Assembly (NCBI GenBank): GCA_003222535.1
Contig: QHWJ01000236.1
Location: 22,939-86,938 of the forward strand
Direction: 5' to 3'
Length of the DNA: 64,000 nucleotides
Source: Acidobacteriota bacterium
GTDB lineage: Bacteria; Acidobacteriota; Vicinamibacteria; Vicinamibacterales; CAVVIG01
Part shown: positions 48,626 to 57,781 of the stretch, one piece after another
How positions within the stretch are numbered: the stretch's first letter is position 1
Layout of the letters: every line of letters starts with the position of its first letter
Notes under the pieces: generated by a model
The model's input: only the letters and a program-made list of their open reading frames with translations
Database searches by the model: none
Told to the model about the DNA's origin: nothing
Program-made: the position numbers and the translations under genes

Positions 48626-50101
48626 CTAGAACGTCACGTTGCCGCCGACGTGGACGCGGGTCGACGCTCCGCGCCCATGCGCCACGGCGATGTTCAGCCG
48701 GAGAAACGCCGCCGCGAACCACACGCTGCCGCCGTATCCGTCCCGCAGCGTCTGATCCGCGAAACGCTCGCCTTTGTTGTAGACGGTGCCGCGGTCGACG
48801 AACGCGCTGACGCCGATTTTCCCTAAACGAATCGGCGACGTCAGCGGCAGGATCACCTCCGCTGACATCGCCACCAGCGTGTCGCCGACGAAGCTTTCCG
48901 CGCGGAAGCCGCGCAGGTTGCCCAGGCCGCCGAGCTCCGGCTGCAGATAAGGCGGCAACGGCCGATCCGAATCGACACGCAGAACGCGTCCGGCCACCAC
49001 GGCCTGGCCGACGACGCCCAGGTACCCACGACCGTCGAGCTCCGTTCGATTCGCCGACCCCTGGTAGCCGCCGTAGCGCCCGGGTTCGATCGGCTGCGCG
49101 AGCGGCCCGTCGCCGAACCTCAGATGCTCCCACCCCGCGCGCGCGTAGACCGCATTCCTCGCGAGCACCGGATCCACGCGAGTATCGAAGACGACGTCAC
49201 CGCCGACCTGCGCGAACTGATCGGCGACACCCTCGAAGGAGGCGCGCTGCCAGCCGCCGGTCCCGGCGAGCCGCAGCGCGCGCGAGACTTCCCGTTCTCC
49301 ATGCACGAACACGCGGGCCCGGTCGTCGTCTTGCTGGAACGCCAGATTGGCGCGGCGCGAGATCGAGCCGCCCGCCGTCAAGCGACTGAACGGTCCCCGC
49401 TCCATGCGCTTCTCGAGGTCGATGGCGGCCCGTTTGGTGCCGCCCCAGGTCAGGGGAAATGTGATGCGGCTGCGTTTGCCCATCCACTGCGGATCCGGCA
49501 GCGTCAGACGTGCGCCGTAGGTGACGCCGTGCCCGTCCTCCCTGCCCAGGACCGGGTAGATAAGCATGTTCGGAAAGCGTCTGCGGACGACGCGCGTCGG
49601 CTGATCGGGATCGCCGGTCATGACGATCTTCACCGGCCCTTCGTCGACGATGATCACGAGCATGATCTGCGACGGGTCGGCAATCGACGCGAAGCGCTTG
49701 AGGACCTCCACGCGCTCGAACCGCTTTGCCGCCCGCAGCCGGGCGGCGACCGCTTCGATCGTCGCGTCGTCGATCGGCATGCCGACGCGGACGTCCGCGA
49801 GACGGCGCACCTCCTCGTCCGGCGTCGCGGTGTTGCCCTGAACCTGGATCCCGGCCACGACGGGTTGCTGCGCCAAGGTCCGGCTAAAGCCGGACGCCAC
49901 GGAGATCACGGTCCGGCTGAAGCCGGACACTACCGGGATCGCGACCGGGATCGGGACGCTGGGGCTGCCAGCCTTCGCGCTTCGCGCTTCGGCTAGTGTC
50001 CCGTTACGGGACGCCAGGTCTCGCCGTAGCTCCGCTGCAATCGTCCGGAGCGGAGGCGGAAAGCCGAACACCAGGGATATCGCGACGACCAGCGCCCACA
50101 C
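48626..50101 (-). CDS. BamA/TamA-like outer membrane protein (POTRA + surface antigen D15)
   Basis: GIQVQGNTATPDEEVRRLADVRVGMPIDD POTRA-like; LGGLGNLRGFRAESFVGDTLVAMSAEVILPL. Confidence 0.85.
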   Translation of the reverse strand: MWALVVAISLVFGFPPPLRTIAAELRRDLASRNGTLAEARSAKAGSPSVPIPVAIPVVSGFSRTVISVASGFSRTLAQQPVVAGIQVQGNTATPDEEVRRLADVRVGMPIDDATIEAVAARLRAAKRFERVEVLKRFASIADPSQIMLVIIVDEGPVKIVMTGDPDQPTRVVRRRFPNMLIYPVLGREDGHGVTYGARLTLPDPQWMGKRSRITFPLTWGGTKRAAIDLEKRMERGPFSRLTAGGSISRRANLAFQQDDDRARVFVHGEREVSRALRLAGTGGWQRASFEGVADQFAQVGGDVVFDTRVDPVLARNAVYARAGWEHLRFGDGPLAQPIEPGRYGGYQGSANRTELDGRGYLGVVGQAVVAGRVLRVDSDRPLPPYLQPELGGLGNLRGFRAESFVGDTLVAMSAEVILPLTSPIRLGKIGVSAFVDRGTVYNKGERFADQTLRDGYGGSVWFAAAFLRLNIAVAHGRGASTRVHVGGNVTF

Positions 50102-50102
50102 G

Positions 50103-51107
50103 TCAGCGCTCTTTGATGCCGACTTTGCTGGTGACGTCCGGGCGGCGGTAGTCGTGGTACTCGAGGCCGTAGCGCAGGTCGAACTGCCCGACGGCGAGTG
50201 TCATGGCGAGGTTGATCTCGAGGTTGGCCGGCAGCCACACGTCCGGAAACGGCTGACCGACCGACATCGTCGCCTTGAGATCGCTGACGTGCACGAGCCA
50301 TTGGGCGGGGAGAAAGTCGAAGCCGACGTTGTCGAACGTGTACTTGACGATCTGGTGTGCGTTCGGCTCGATCCACAACGTGACGAGCGCGACCTTGTTC
50401 ATCAGGCGCCGGAATTCCGCGTCGCGCGCCTTGTCGTCGGCGGACGGCTCCTTCCCGTTCCGCCGGCGATCGGTGCCGCCGAACATCCGGGCCGGGAAGT
50501 ACTCGACGCGCAGCACCTCGCGACCGTCGAGGGTCTCGCGGCCGACGAGGGCGTACTTCCCCTCCTCGAACTTGAACCGCAGGAAATATGCGGAGGAGAT
50601 GAACTGCGGCTCCCGCGTCTGCCGAATCAGGCCGTCAAAGTCCCGGACGTCACCAGGCGCCGCCGCTTCTGGAATGTTCGTCGCACTGCCGGACTCGACC
50701 GATACTCCGCCCTTCGCATCTACCGCAAGGGCGCCTCGTCCGGACCGCTTGTCGCGCTCCTGCACGCGTCGCAGGTAGTCGGCCTCGAACTTCCGGCGCT
50801 CCGCTTCGCCGATCGTGACGCCGTTGGCCTTCAGCGGGCTTCTGACGAAAAACCCGTCGCGGATGTACCAGGTGTAGTCGCGGCGATCGCCCCAGATCGG
50901 CACGCGTCCGGTCCCGCGCAGCTCGATCTGCTCGCGCTCGTCGAGGATGTACTGCTGCAGCTTCTTCCAGTTGTCGTCGCGGCGGGCGACGACCTGCTTC
51001 ATGAACGCGTCGAGGTCGCTTTGCGCCGAAACCGCGCCGGCACCCGTCCAGACGGCCGCCAGGCACAGGCCGAGCCTCGACAGCAGGCGAACCGGTTGGG
51101 AAAACAC
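50103..51107 (-). CDS. Hypothetical exported protein
   Basis: 334 aa, signal peptide, immediately upstream of the BamA-like gene. Confidence 0.7.
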   Translation of the reverse strand: MFSQPVRLLSRLGLCLAAVWTGAGAVSAQSDLDAFMKQVVARRDDNWKKLQQYILDEREQIELRGTGRVPIWGDRRDYTWYIRDGFFVRSPLKANGVTIGEAERRKFEADYLRRVQERDKRSGRGALAVDAKGGVSVESGSATNIPEAAAPGDVRDFDGLIRQTREPQFISSAYFLRFKFEEGKYALVGRETLDGREVLRVEYFPARMFGGTDRRRNGKEPSADDKARDAEFRRLMNKVALVTLWIEPNAHQIVKYTFDNVGFDFLPAQWLVHVSDLKATMSVGQPFPDVWLPANLEINLAMTLAVGQFDLRYGLEYHDYRRPDVTSKVGIKER

Positions 51108-51125
51108 GGTCTGGGTCCTTTCAGA

Positions 51126-51212
51126 CGCAGTTAAGAATTAAGAATTAAGAATTAGGAATTTGGAATGCGCACACGAATTCCAAATTCCAAATTCCTAATT
51201 CTTAATTCTGTT
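51126..51212. repeat. Inverted AAGAATT / AATTCTT heptamer arrays
   Basis: ttaagaattaagaattaagaattaggaatttggaat ... attccaaattccaaattcctaattcttaattct. Confidence 0.9.
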
Positions 51213-51654
51213 AAGGCGGGCCGATTCGGCCGAAGATGAATTCCTCCAGCATGTCGGCGCGCGCTTTTTCATCCGACCCGATCCCGGTCACCAGGTCGAT
51301 GACCGACAGCATCCCGCGGTAGGCGCCGCTCGGATCGACGACCACCAGGTGATAGCTGCCGTTCTGTTGCATCAGACGCAGGCAGTCGTTCAGCGACTGG
51401 TCTGGTGTGACGGTCACGAGGCCGGTGCTCATGATCTCGCTGACGCGCATCCACGCGGGGCACCTGTTCTCGGCGGCGACTTTATCGGAGATGTCGCTCT
51501 GCGAGACGACGCCGACGAGCTGGTCGAGGATGTCGAGGACCCCGACCGCCCGCACACGGCGCTCGCGCAGATAGCGCGCGGCGTCGTGCACCGTCGCGTC
51601 TTCGCGAATGGAGAAGACGCCCGACCGCGAGCCGATCAGGCAGAGGACGGTCAT
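51211..51654 (-). CDS. CBS-domain pair protein
   Basis: VFSIREDATVHDAARYLRERRVRAVGVLDILDQLVGVVSQSDISDKV; VSEIMSTGLVTVTPDQSLNDCLRLM. Confidence 0.92.
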   Translation of the reverse strand: MTVLCLIGSRSGVFSIREDATVHDAARYLRERRVRAVGVLDILDQLVGVVSQSDISDKVAAENRCPAWMRVSEIMSTGLVTVTPDQSLNDCLRLMQQNGSYHLVVVDPSGAYRGMLSVIDLVTGIGSDEKARADMLEEFIFGRIGPP

Positions 51655-51727
51655 GTTGTGCTCCTTCCGACTCTCAACCCTGACGATTACTGCTGTTGAG
51701 CTTGACCGTTGAGAGTTGGCAGTTCTT

Positions 51728-53584
51728 CTACCATCCTACTGCTTTGCCCGCGAGCTGCGCGTCCAGCCACTTCTCCAGCGGCGCGAAGTAGTCGAGAATC
51801 GCCGTCGCATCCATCTGCTTCGACCCGGTGAGCACCTCGAGCGCCTCCGGCCAGGGGCGCGACTGTCCCATCGACAACATCTTGTTCAGCCGTTCGCCGG
51901 CCGCCCTGCTCTCGTAGGTCGAGCAGCGATTCAGCGGCAGCGTGCAGCCCGCCGTCTTCGACAGCGCGCGGTGGAACTGGAACTGCAGGATCGCGGCGAG
52001 GAAATAGCGGGTGTACGGCGTGTTGTCCGGCACGTGGTACTTCGCCCCCGGATCGAAGAGCTCCTCGCCACGCGGTGAGGGCGGCGCGACGCCCTGATAT
52101 TTCAAGCGCAGATCCCACCAGGCCTTGTTGTACGCCGCCGGCGCCACGTCACCGGCGAACACCTTCCAGCGCCACTGGTCGATGAGGAGGCCGAACGGCA
52201 GGAAGGCGATCTTTTCGAGCGCGCGCTTCATCAGCAGGCCGATGTCCCGCGACGTGTCCGGCGCCTTGTCGAGCAGCCCGATCCTGACGAGGTATTCGGG
52301 CGTCACCGAGAGCGCGATCGTGTCGCCGATCGCCTCGTGGAAGCCGTCGTTCGCGGCGTCGCGGAACACGACCGGCAGATCCTTGTACGCGCGCTGGTAG
52401 AAGTTGTGCCCGAGCTCGTGGTGGATCGTCGTGAAATCCTCGGCCGTCCGCTCGATGCACATCTTGATGCGGATGTCCTCCAGCAGGTCGATGTCCCACG
52501 CGCTCGCGTGGCAGACGACGTCGCGGTCTTTCGGCCGGAGGAACAACGACCGTTCGAAAAACGTTTTGGGCAGCGGGGCGAAGCCGAGAGAGGTATAGAA
52601 GCGCTCCCCCGCGCGGACCATGTCGAGCGCCGGCATTTTGCGCTTCTCGAGGATGTCGGTCAGCGAAAAGCCGGCGTCGGCACGCGGGGGCGCGGCGAGC
52701 GGATAGATATTCGACCAGTCCTGCGCCCAGATGTTGCCGAGCAGGTGAGCCGGGATCGGCCCCGTCACCGGCACGGTCTCGCCGTATTTCTCATGAAGCT
52801 TCAGGCGCACGTAGGCGTGCAGCTTCACATAGAGCGGGCGCACCTGATCCCACAGCCGATCGAGCTCCTTCGTGAATGCGTCGGGCGGCATGTCGTACCG
52901 CGAGCGCCACATCGCGCCGGTGTCGGCGAAGCCGAGCTCTCTCGCGCCCTTGTTCGACAACTCGACGAAGCGCTGATAGTCCTTGCGCATCGGCGGCGCG
53001 ATGGTGTGCCACCCCTCCCATGCGGCTCGCAGCGCCTTTTCATCCCCCGGGGACGCGAGAATGTGCGTGACGTCGTCGATGTTCTTGCACGTGTCCGCTT
53101 TCGCGGCGTCGGCGCACCACTTGGCCTTGCCGTAGGCCGACTCGAGCCGCGCCATGATCTTCGAGAGCTCGTCGGACTCCTTCGGATCCGACGGCGACGC
53201 CAGGACGAGCGAGACCTTGAGCAGATTCAACTGCCGCCGCTCGTCGGCGGATACCTGCACGCCGTCGTATCTGGTGGCCTCTTTGGCGAACCGCGCCCCG
53301 GCCTCGCTGGCGGCCTGATTCGCGCGGGCGGCAAGCGCTTCGGTGTCGTCGGTGATGTAGGTCTGCTGAACCCAGCCGGCCTGACTCGCCTGGATTCCGA
53401 GCTTCAGCGACGTCGCGTTGGCGGTGTCGAGAAACGCCCTGGCGTCTGCGGCGGTCGGCGTAGACGAGGCCCCCGGGGCGCAACCGGATCCGGCAATGCA
53501 GATCGCGGCGCAGACCAGCAATTCTTGCCGGCGACGCTTCACCCGCAACGTCGCGACGAGGATCTTAGGCATCCAGCACCTCAC
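51728..53584 (-). CDS. M2-family peptidase (peptidyl-dipeptidase A / ACE-like)
   Basis: TTIHHELGHNFYQRAYKDLPVVFRDAANDGFHEAIGDTIALS (HExxH plus downstream E); lipoprotein-like IAGSGCAPG. Confidence 0.92.
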   Translation of the reverse strand: MRCWMPKILVATLRVKRRRQELLVCAAICIAGSGCAPGASSTPTAADARAFLDTANATSLKLGIQASQAGWVQQTYITDDTEALAARANQAASEAGARFAKEATRYDGVQVSADERRQLNLLKVSLVLASPSDPKESDELSKIMARLESAYGKAKWCADAAKADTCKNIDDVTHILASPGDEKALRAAWEGWHTIAPPMRKDYQRFVELSNKGARELGFADTGAMWRSRYDMPPDAFTKELDRLWDQVRPLYVKLHAYVRLKLHEKYGETVPVTGPIPAHLLGNIWAQDWSNIYPLAAPPRADAGFSLTDILEKRKMPALDMVRAGERFYTSLGFAPLPKTFFERSLFLRPKDRDVVCHASAWDIDLLEDIRIKMCIERTAEDFTTIHHELGHNFYQRAYKDLPVVFRDAANDGFHEAIGDTIALSVTPEYLVRIGLLDKAPDTSRDIGLLMKRALEKIAFLPFGLLIDQWRWKVFAGDVAPAAYNKAWWDLRLKYQGVAPPSPRGEELFDPGAKYHVPDNTPYTRYFLAAILQFQFHRALSKTAGCTLPLNRCSTYESRAAGERLNKMLSMGQSRPWPEALEVLTGSKQMDATAILDYFAPLEKWLDAQLAGKAVGW

Positions 53585-53607
53585 ACTGTCACGCTGAAAT
53601 CGCGCCC

Positions 53608-53870
53608 GCGTTTAACGCAGAGAGCGCAGAGCTCGCAGAGACAAGAGCTTAAACCACGAAAGACACGAAAGGCACGAAAGGCACGAAAAGACTGAGCGCG
53701 CGACAGCCCGCTTCGTGGCGGCCGGCTCTGCCGGCCGCTGTCGCACGCGCATCTCTGCGTGCTCAGCGGTCTCTGCGTTCAAACGGTTGTCTTTTCGTGC
53801 TCTTCGGGCGTTTCGTGAATTTCGTGTGTTTCGTGTCTTCGTGATCTTCGCGGTAGAAGCTCTGCCTCTC
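53608..53870. repeat. Intergenic repeat block (agcgcagag-type 9-mers, cacgaaagg / tttcgtg arrays)
   Basis: aacgcagagagcgcagagctcgcagag; cacgaaagacacgaaaggcacgaaaggcacgaaaag; tttcgtgaatttcgtgtgtttcgtgtcttcgtg. Confidence 0.8.
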
Positions 53871-55234
53871 TAAGCCGGCCGGATGTTCACGTTCGTGTGG
53901 AAGAAGTTCTCGGGATCGTAGACGGCCTTGAGCTGCCTGAGCCGCTCGTAATTGGGGCCGTAGGCGACGGCCGCCGGATTCCCGGTCTCGTCGTGGTCGA
54001 GATAGTTCACATACCGCGTGCCGCCGAAAAATGGACCGAGCGCGGCGTAGGTGTCCCGGCCCCAGGCGATGCCGCGGTCGGTCGCCGCGGGGTCGCTCCA
54101 CTGCGAGATGATCACGACATTGAAGCCGGTGATGCGCATGGCGCAGGCGGTCTGATCCACGGGCACCCGGCTCGCAGCCCCGTGAAAGTGTTCGATCACG
54201 ATCATGCTCTCCGGCGATGGACACGCCTGGAAGCAGTCGAGCAGCGTTCGGATGGCTTCGTCGCTGAGGTCCGTCAGAAACTGCGACTTCCAGTAGTTGA
54301 GCGCGCCCTTCGGGAACGCCGGATCGAGGATGGTGTTGAGCGCGCTGTACGGAATCGGCCCCATCATGTCCATGATCGGAGAGCCGAAGACCTTGATCGG
54401 ACGAATGGCGGCCTCGCCGTCGGCCAGCGAGCCGCAGTGGCCGCCGACGATGCCCACGAGCTTTGCGCCAGAGCCATCCGGCGCCGTTTGCAGGCCGGCG
54501 ACGAACATCACCTCCTCGGGCAGCGACGCGCACGTATCGCGGAAGAACCGCAGGACCTCCACAGCGTGCTGCACCGGATGCGCGACGACGCCGCCGGTGA
54601 TGATCGGCCCCACCGGATGCAGCGCGTATTCGAGCGACGCCGCGATGCCGAAGTTGCCGCCGCCTCCACGGATCGCCCAGAAAAGATCCGGGTTCTCGTC
54701 GGCGCTGGCGCGCCGGATCGTCCCGTCGGCCATCACCATCTCGGCCGACCGCAGGTTGTCGAGGGCGAGGCCGTACTTCGGCATCAGCCAGCCCAGACCG
54801 CCGCCGAGCGTCAGGCCGGCGATGCCGGTGGTCGACACCACGCCGCCGGTCGTCGCGAGACCGTGGAGCTGGGTCTCTCGGTTCAGCTCCTTCCAGAGCA
54901 CGCCGCCTTGCGCCCGCGCCGTGCGCGCGCGTGGGTCGACGTGAATTCCCTTCATCGGCGACAGATCGATCATCAACCCGCCGTCGATCGTGGCGCGCCC
55001 CGCGACGTTGTGCCCGCCGCCGCGCACGGCCACGTCGACGTTCATCGCCCCTGCCAGCTTCACGGCGTCGGCGATGTCGGCGACGCCGCGGCAGCGCGCG
55101 ATCAGAACCGGTCGTTTGTCCACGAGCCCGTTGTGAACGCGGCGGGCGTCGTCATAGGCGGGGTCGGTCGGCTGCAGGAGCTGTCCGGCGAATGAAGCGG
55201 CAATCTGATCAATGGTCGTGATCGACGACGACAT
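53870..55234 (-). CDS. FAD-linked oxidase, berberine-bridge-enzyme-like
   Basis: VAVRGGGHNVAGRATIDGGLMIDLSPMKGIHVDP, TGIAGLTLGGGLGWL, YDPENFFHTNVNIRP. Confidence 0.92.
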   Translation of the reverse strand: MSSSITTIDQIAASFAGQLLQPTDPAYDDARRVHNGLVDKRPVLIARCRGVADIADAVKLAGAMNVDVAVRGGGHNVAGRATIDGGLMIDLSPMKGIHVDPRARTARAQGGVLWKELNRETQLHGLATTGGVVSTTGIAGLTLGGGLGWLMPKYGLALDNLRSAEMVMADGTIRRASADENPDLFWAIRGGGGNFGIAASLEYALHPVGPIITGGVVAHPVQHAVEVLRFFRDTCASLPEEVMFVAGLQTAPDGSGAKLVGIVGGHCGSLADGEAAIRPIKVFGSPIMDMMGPIPYSALNTILDPAFPKGALNYWKSQFLTDLSDEAIRTLLDCFQACPSPESMIVIEHFHGAASRVPVDQTACAMRITGFNVVIISQWSDPAATDRGIAWGRDTYAALGPFFGGTRYVNYLDHDETGNPAAVAYGPNYERLRQLKAVYDPENFFHTNVNIRPA

Positions 55235-55307
55235 CGTGGACCTCCATGCGTGGCGTGAAAAGGCAAATCCTAACATGCTCCGCCGCTCAGTGCCCTTGCG
55301 GGCATCG

Positions 55308-55470
55308 CTCGACTGACCAGCCTCCGCCAAGGCTTCGGCGGTCCGCCCTAGCTTCAGCGAAGGCGGAAAGCCTCGCGCTCCGTCGATCTTCTGAGAGCGA
55401 GCCTTTCAGCGAGCTCGTACGTATCTTCGGAGGGCGAGCCTTTCAGGCGAGCCTCGTGCCCCTACTGCGG
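55308..55470. repeat. Intergenic copy of the gagcctttcaggcgagc / cttcagcgaaggcggaaagc repeat also found in the FtsX permease CDS
   Basis: ctgaccagcctccgccaaggcttcggcggtccgccctagcttcagcgaaggcggaaagcctcgcgctcc is the approximate reverse complement of 29392-29460. Confidence 0.85.
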
Positions 55471-55555
55471 GAGAAGCGGCTGCATCGAGACGCTCCTGTC
55501 CGGGCCCGGCCTGGCGCGAGATTACGTGGAGCACGGCGGGGCGGCGCGGCGGTGG

Positions 55556-55622
55556 GACGCTCAACTCTCAACGCTCAACTGCATTTGAACGCTGAGACTT
55601 GAGAGTTGAGACTTGAGAGTTG
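55556..55622. repeat. Inverted heptamer arrays (CAACTCT / TTGAGAC)
   Basis: ctcaactctcaacgctcaactgcatttgaacgctgagacttgagagttgagacttgagagttg. Confidence 0.88.
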
Positions 55623-56726
55623 TTACCGGGTCAGCATCCACACCAGCGTCAACGCGACGGCCGCGCCTGCAGCCTGCAGCCACAACTCGATCCGTTCCTG
55701 CAGGAACAGCAGGCCCGCTGACATCAGGGCGGCCGCGGCCAGCAGGAACCGCCAGTACAACTCCTCGTTCGCGACCTCGAGGCCGCGCGATCCCGCCCGC
55801 CGCCGCGCCGAGTCGATGATGCGGTTCGAGATCTCGCGGTCGCCTTCGCGATCGAGTTCGAGATACTCGCCGCCGCCGGTGCTCGCGATCATCGCAAGCG
55901 ACTGGCGGTCGAGCGACGCGCGAATGGGCGGCTCCCGAGGCGACGTGTCGTTCGGCTTGCGCTCGGGCTCGGGAATGAACCCGCCGATCGTGGTGCCGAC
56001 GCCGACGACGTAGACCGGCACGTCGTTGGAGCGGGCAAGCTTGAGCGATCGCGCCACCTCGCCGCTCCACGCCTGGCCGTCGGTGACGAGGACGAACGTT
56101 TTGGCGTTCGGCGACTTGCCGTACAGCTCCTGATCTTTCTCGATGAGCCGCATGCCCCAGGCGATGCCGAGCTCGATGTTGGTGTCCCACGACGTGTCGT
56201 CCTCGAGGCGGAACGGAGACTCGTGCGCGAGATGATCGAGGAAGAAAAAGAACGTGTTGGGATCCTTCGTGAGCCGCACCTGCGGCGCGGCAATGTGCGC
56301 GAAGAGCGCCATCGCCATCCGATCGTCCTTCCACGCGAGCGACTCGCCGAGCACGCGCAGGAAGCGCATCGCCCGCTGCCACCGGTTGCCCGCGACGTCG
56401 GGCGTCCACATCGACGCGGAGCCGTCCTGCAGGATGACGAGATCGACACCGGCGGTCCGCACCAGCGCGGTCGCGGCCGACGGCCGCGAAAGCGCCACGG
56501 TGACGCAGGCGCTCGAGAGAATGAGGCACAGCCAGAACACCAGGCTGCCGAAAATCGGGAAGCGCTCGCGCACGGGCAGCCGCCGATGCTGGCGAAAGCG
56601 CCGCGCGTCGCGCCGCCGCGCGGCGAGCTGATACCCCCAGCCGACCAGGAGCAAGCCCGGCGCAATCAGCAGCCACAAGTACTCCGGCGCCGCAAACCGT
56701 ACAGTCTCGAGATTGATGTCTGGCAA
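55623..56726 (-). CDS. VWA-domain membrane protein (BatA/BatB-like)
   Basis: VDLVILQDGSASMWTPD (MIDAS), FVLVTDGQAWSGE; N- and C-terminal TM segments. Confidence 0.85.
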   Translation of the reverse strand: MPDINLETVRFAAPEYLWLLIAPGLLLVGWGYQLAARRRDARRFRQHRRLPVRERFPIFGSLVFWLCLILSSACVTVALSRPSAATALVRTAGVDLVILQDGSASMWTPDVAGNRWQRAMRFLRVLGESLAWKDDRMAMALFAHIAAPQVRLTKDPNTFFFFLDHLAHESPFRLEDDTSWDTNIELGIAWGMRLIEKDQELYGKSPNAKTFVLVTDGQAWSGEVARSLKLARSNDVPVYVVGVGTTIGGFIPEPERKPNDTSPREPPIRASLDRQSLAMIASTGGGEYLELDREGDREISNRIIDSARRRAGSRGLEVANEELYWRFLLAAAALMSAGLLFLQERIELWLQAAGAAVALTLVWMLTR

Positions 56727-56818
56727 TTCTCAACTCACAACTTTCAACGCTTCAAAACGCGTAGGGCGACCTTTTTAGGGTCGCCGACGGCGAAAGCCTC
56801 GCCCTCCGGCGTAGCGAC

Positions 56819-56881
56819 CACTTCCCATCCCCAGTCCCCAGTCCCCAGTCCCCAGTCCCCAGTCCCCAGTCCCCAGCTCCT
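56819..56881. repeat. Heptamer array (AGTCCCC)
   Basis: ccccagtccccagtccccagtccccagtccccagtccccagtccccag. Confidence 0.9.
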
Positions 56882-57641
56882 ACCCCTTGCGGATCTTTTG
56901 ACCACCTTTTCCAGCGTCCGGTGCGTCCTTTCGCTCTTCTCCGCGTTTGGGGATGACGATCTTGAACTGGTTCATGTCCGTGGCCGGCGGCGGGCCGCCG
57001 GGCTTCCCGTGCAGCGTCGAGCCGGAAGGAAGATCCTGCTCGTCGGTCGGCCGCAGTTGCGGCCTCGCCGCGTTCTTCGCCGTCACGGCGGGCCGCCCGC
57101 GGGCGAGCATCTCGCGCGCGCGGATGGCGAACTCGTAGTTGTACGCGGCGTCCACGGCCCGCGTCTCGCACGCCTGAGCGCCCGCGGCACAGCCCGACGC
57201 CTGAGTTTTCAGGACTTCGCCGTAGCTCTTGACGACGTTGTCCAGGCGCCGGGACGCGTCGCCGCGGTCCGTCGCGTTCTGGCTCGCGCGAAACGCCCCG
57301 TTCGCCGACAGAAACAGAATCGTGGGATCGCTCTCGGTGACGACGCCGTTTGCGTCATGGTGGGGCGCGATCGCGGCGTAGTCCGACCGCCAGTAGCCGG
57401 CTGAGGCGCGGGCGTCGCGCACGTCATTCTCGGCTGCCGGGCCGAGCACCGGCACTCGCCGCTCGACGCCCAGCGACTGCTCGACTTCGTCGCCTTCGGT
57501 GTCCGCGTCGGCGTAGCGCAGCGTCGCCAGCTGTTTGTGGACGTCCGCGAGACGGCTCTCGGTGTGACCGGCAATCCAGAATGCGCCGCCTGCCAGCGCG
57601 AGCACGACGGCGGCAATGAAGGGACCGAAAACTGACTTCAT
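56880..57641 (-). CDS. Hypothetical protein in MoxR/VWA cluster
   Basis: 253 aa, N-terminal TM MKSVFGPFIAAVVLALAGGAFWIAG. Confidence 0.65.
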   Translation of the reverse strand: MKSVFGPFIAAVVLALAGGAFWIAGHTESRLADVHKQLATLRYADADTEGDEVEQSLGVERRVPVLGPAAENDVRDARASAGYWRSDYAAIAPHHDANGVVTESDPTILFLSANGAFRASQNATDRGDASRRLDNVVKSYGEVLKTQASGCAAGAQACETRAVDAAYNYEFAIRAREMLARGRPAVTAKNAARPQLRPTDEQDLPSGSTLHGKPGGPPPATDMNQFKIVIPKRGEERKDAPDAGKGGQKIRKG

Positions 57642-57781
57642 GGTGACCTCACACGAAGGGCCTGAACAGCGTCTCAGGAACCTACATTAACCGCCGGGAC
57701 CGCTGAGACCGCAGAGAAAACCTTGGGTTTCTCGGCGATCTCGGCGTGCTCTGCGGTAAAACGTTGCATCTCTTCATAAAC

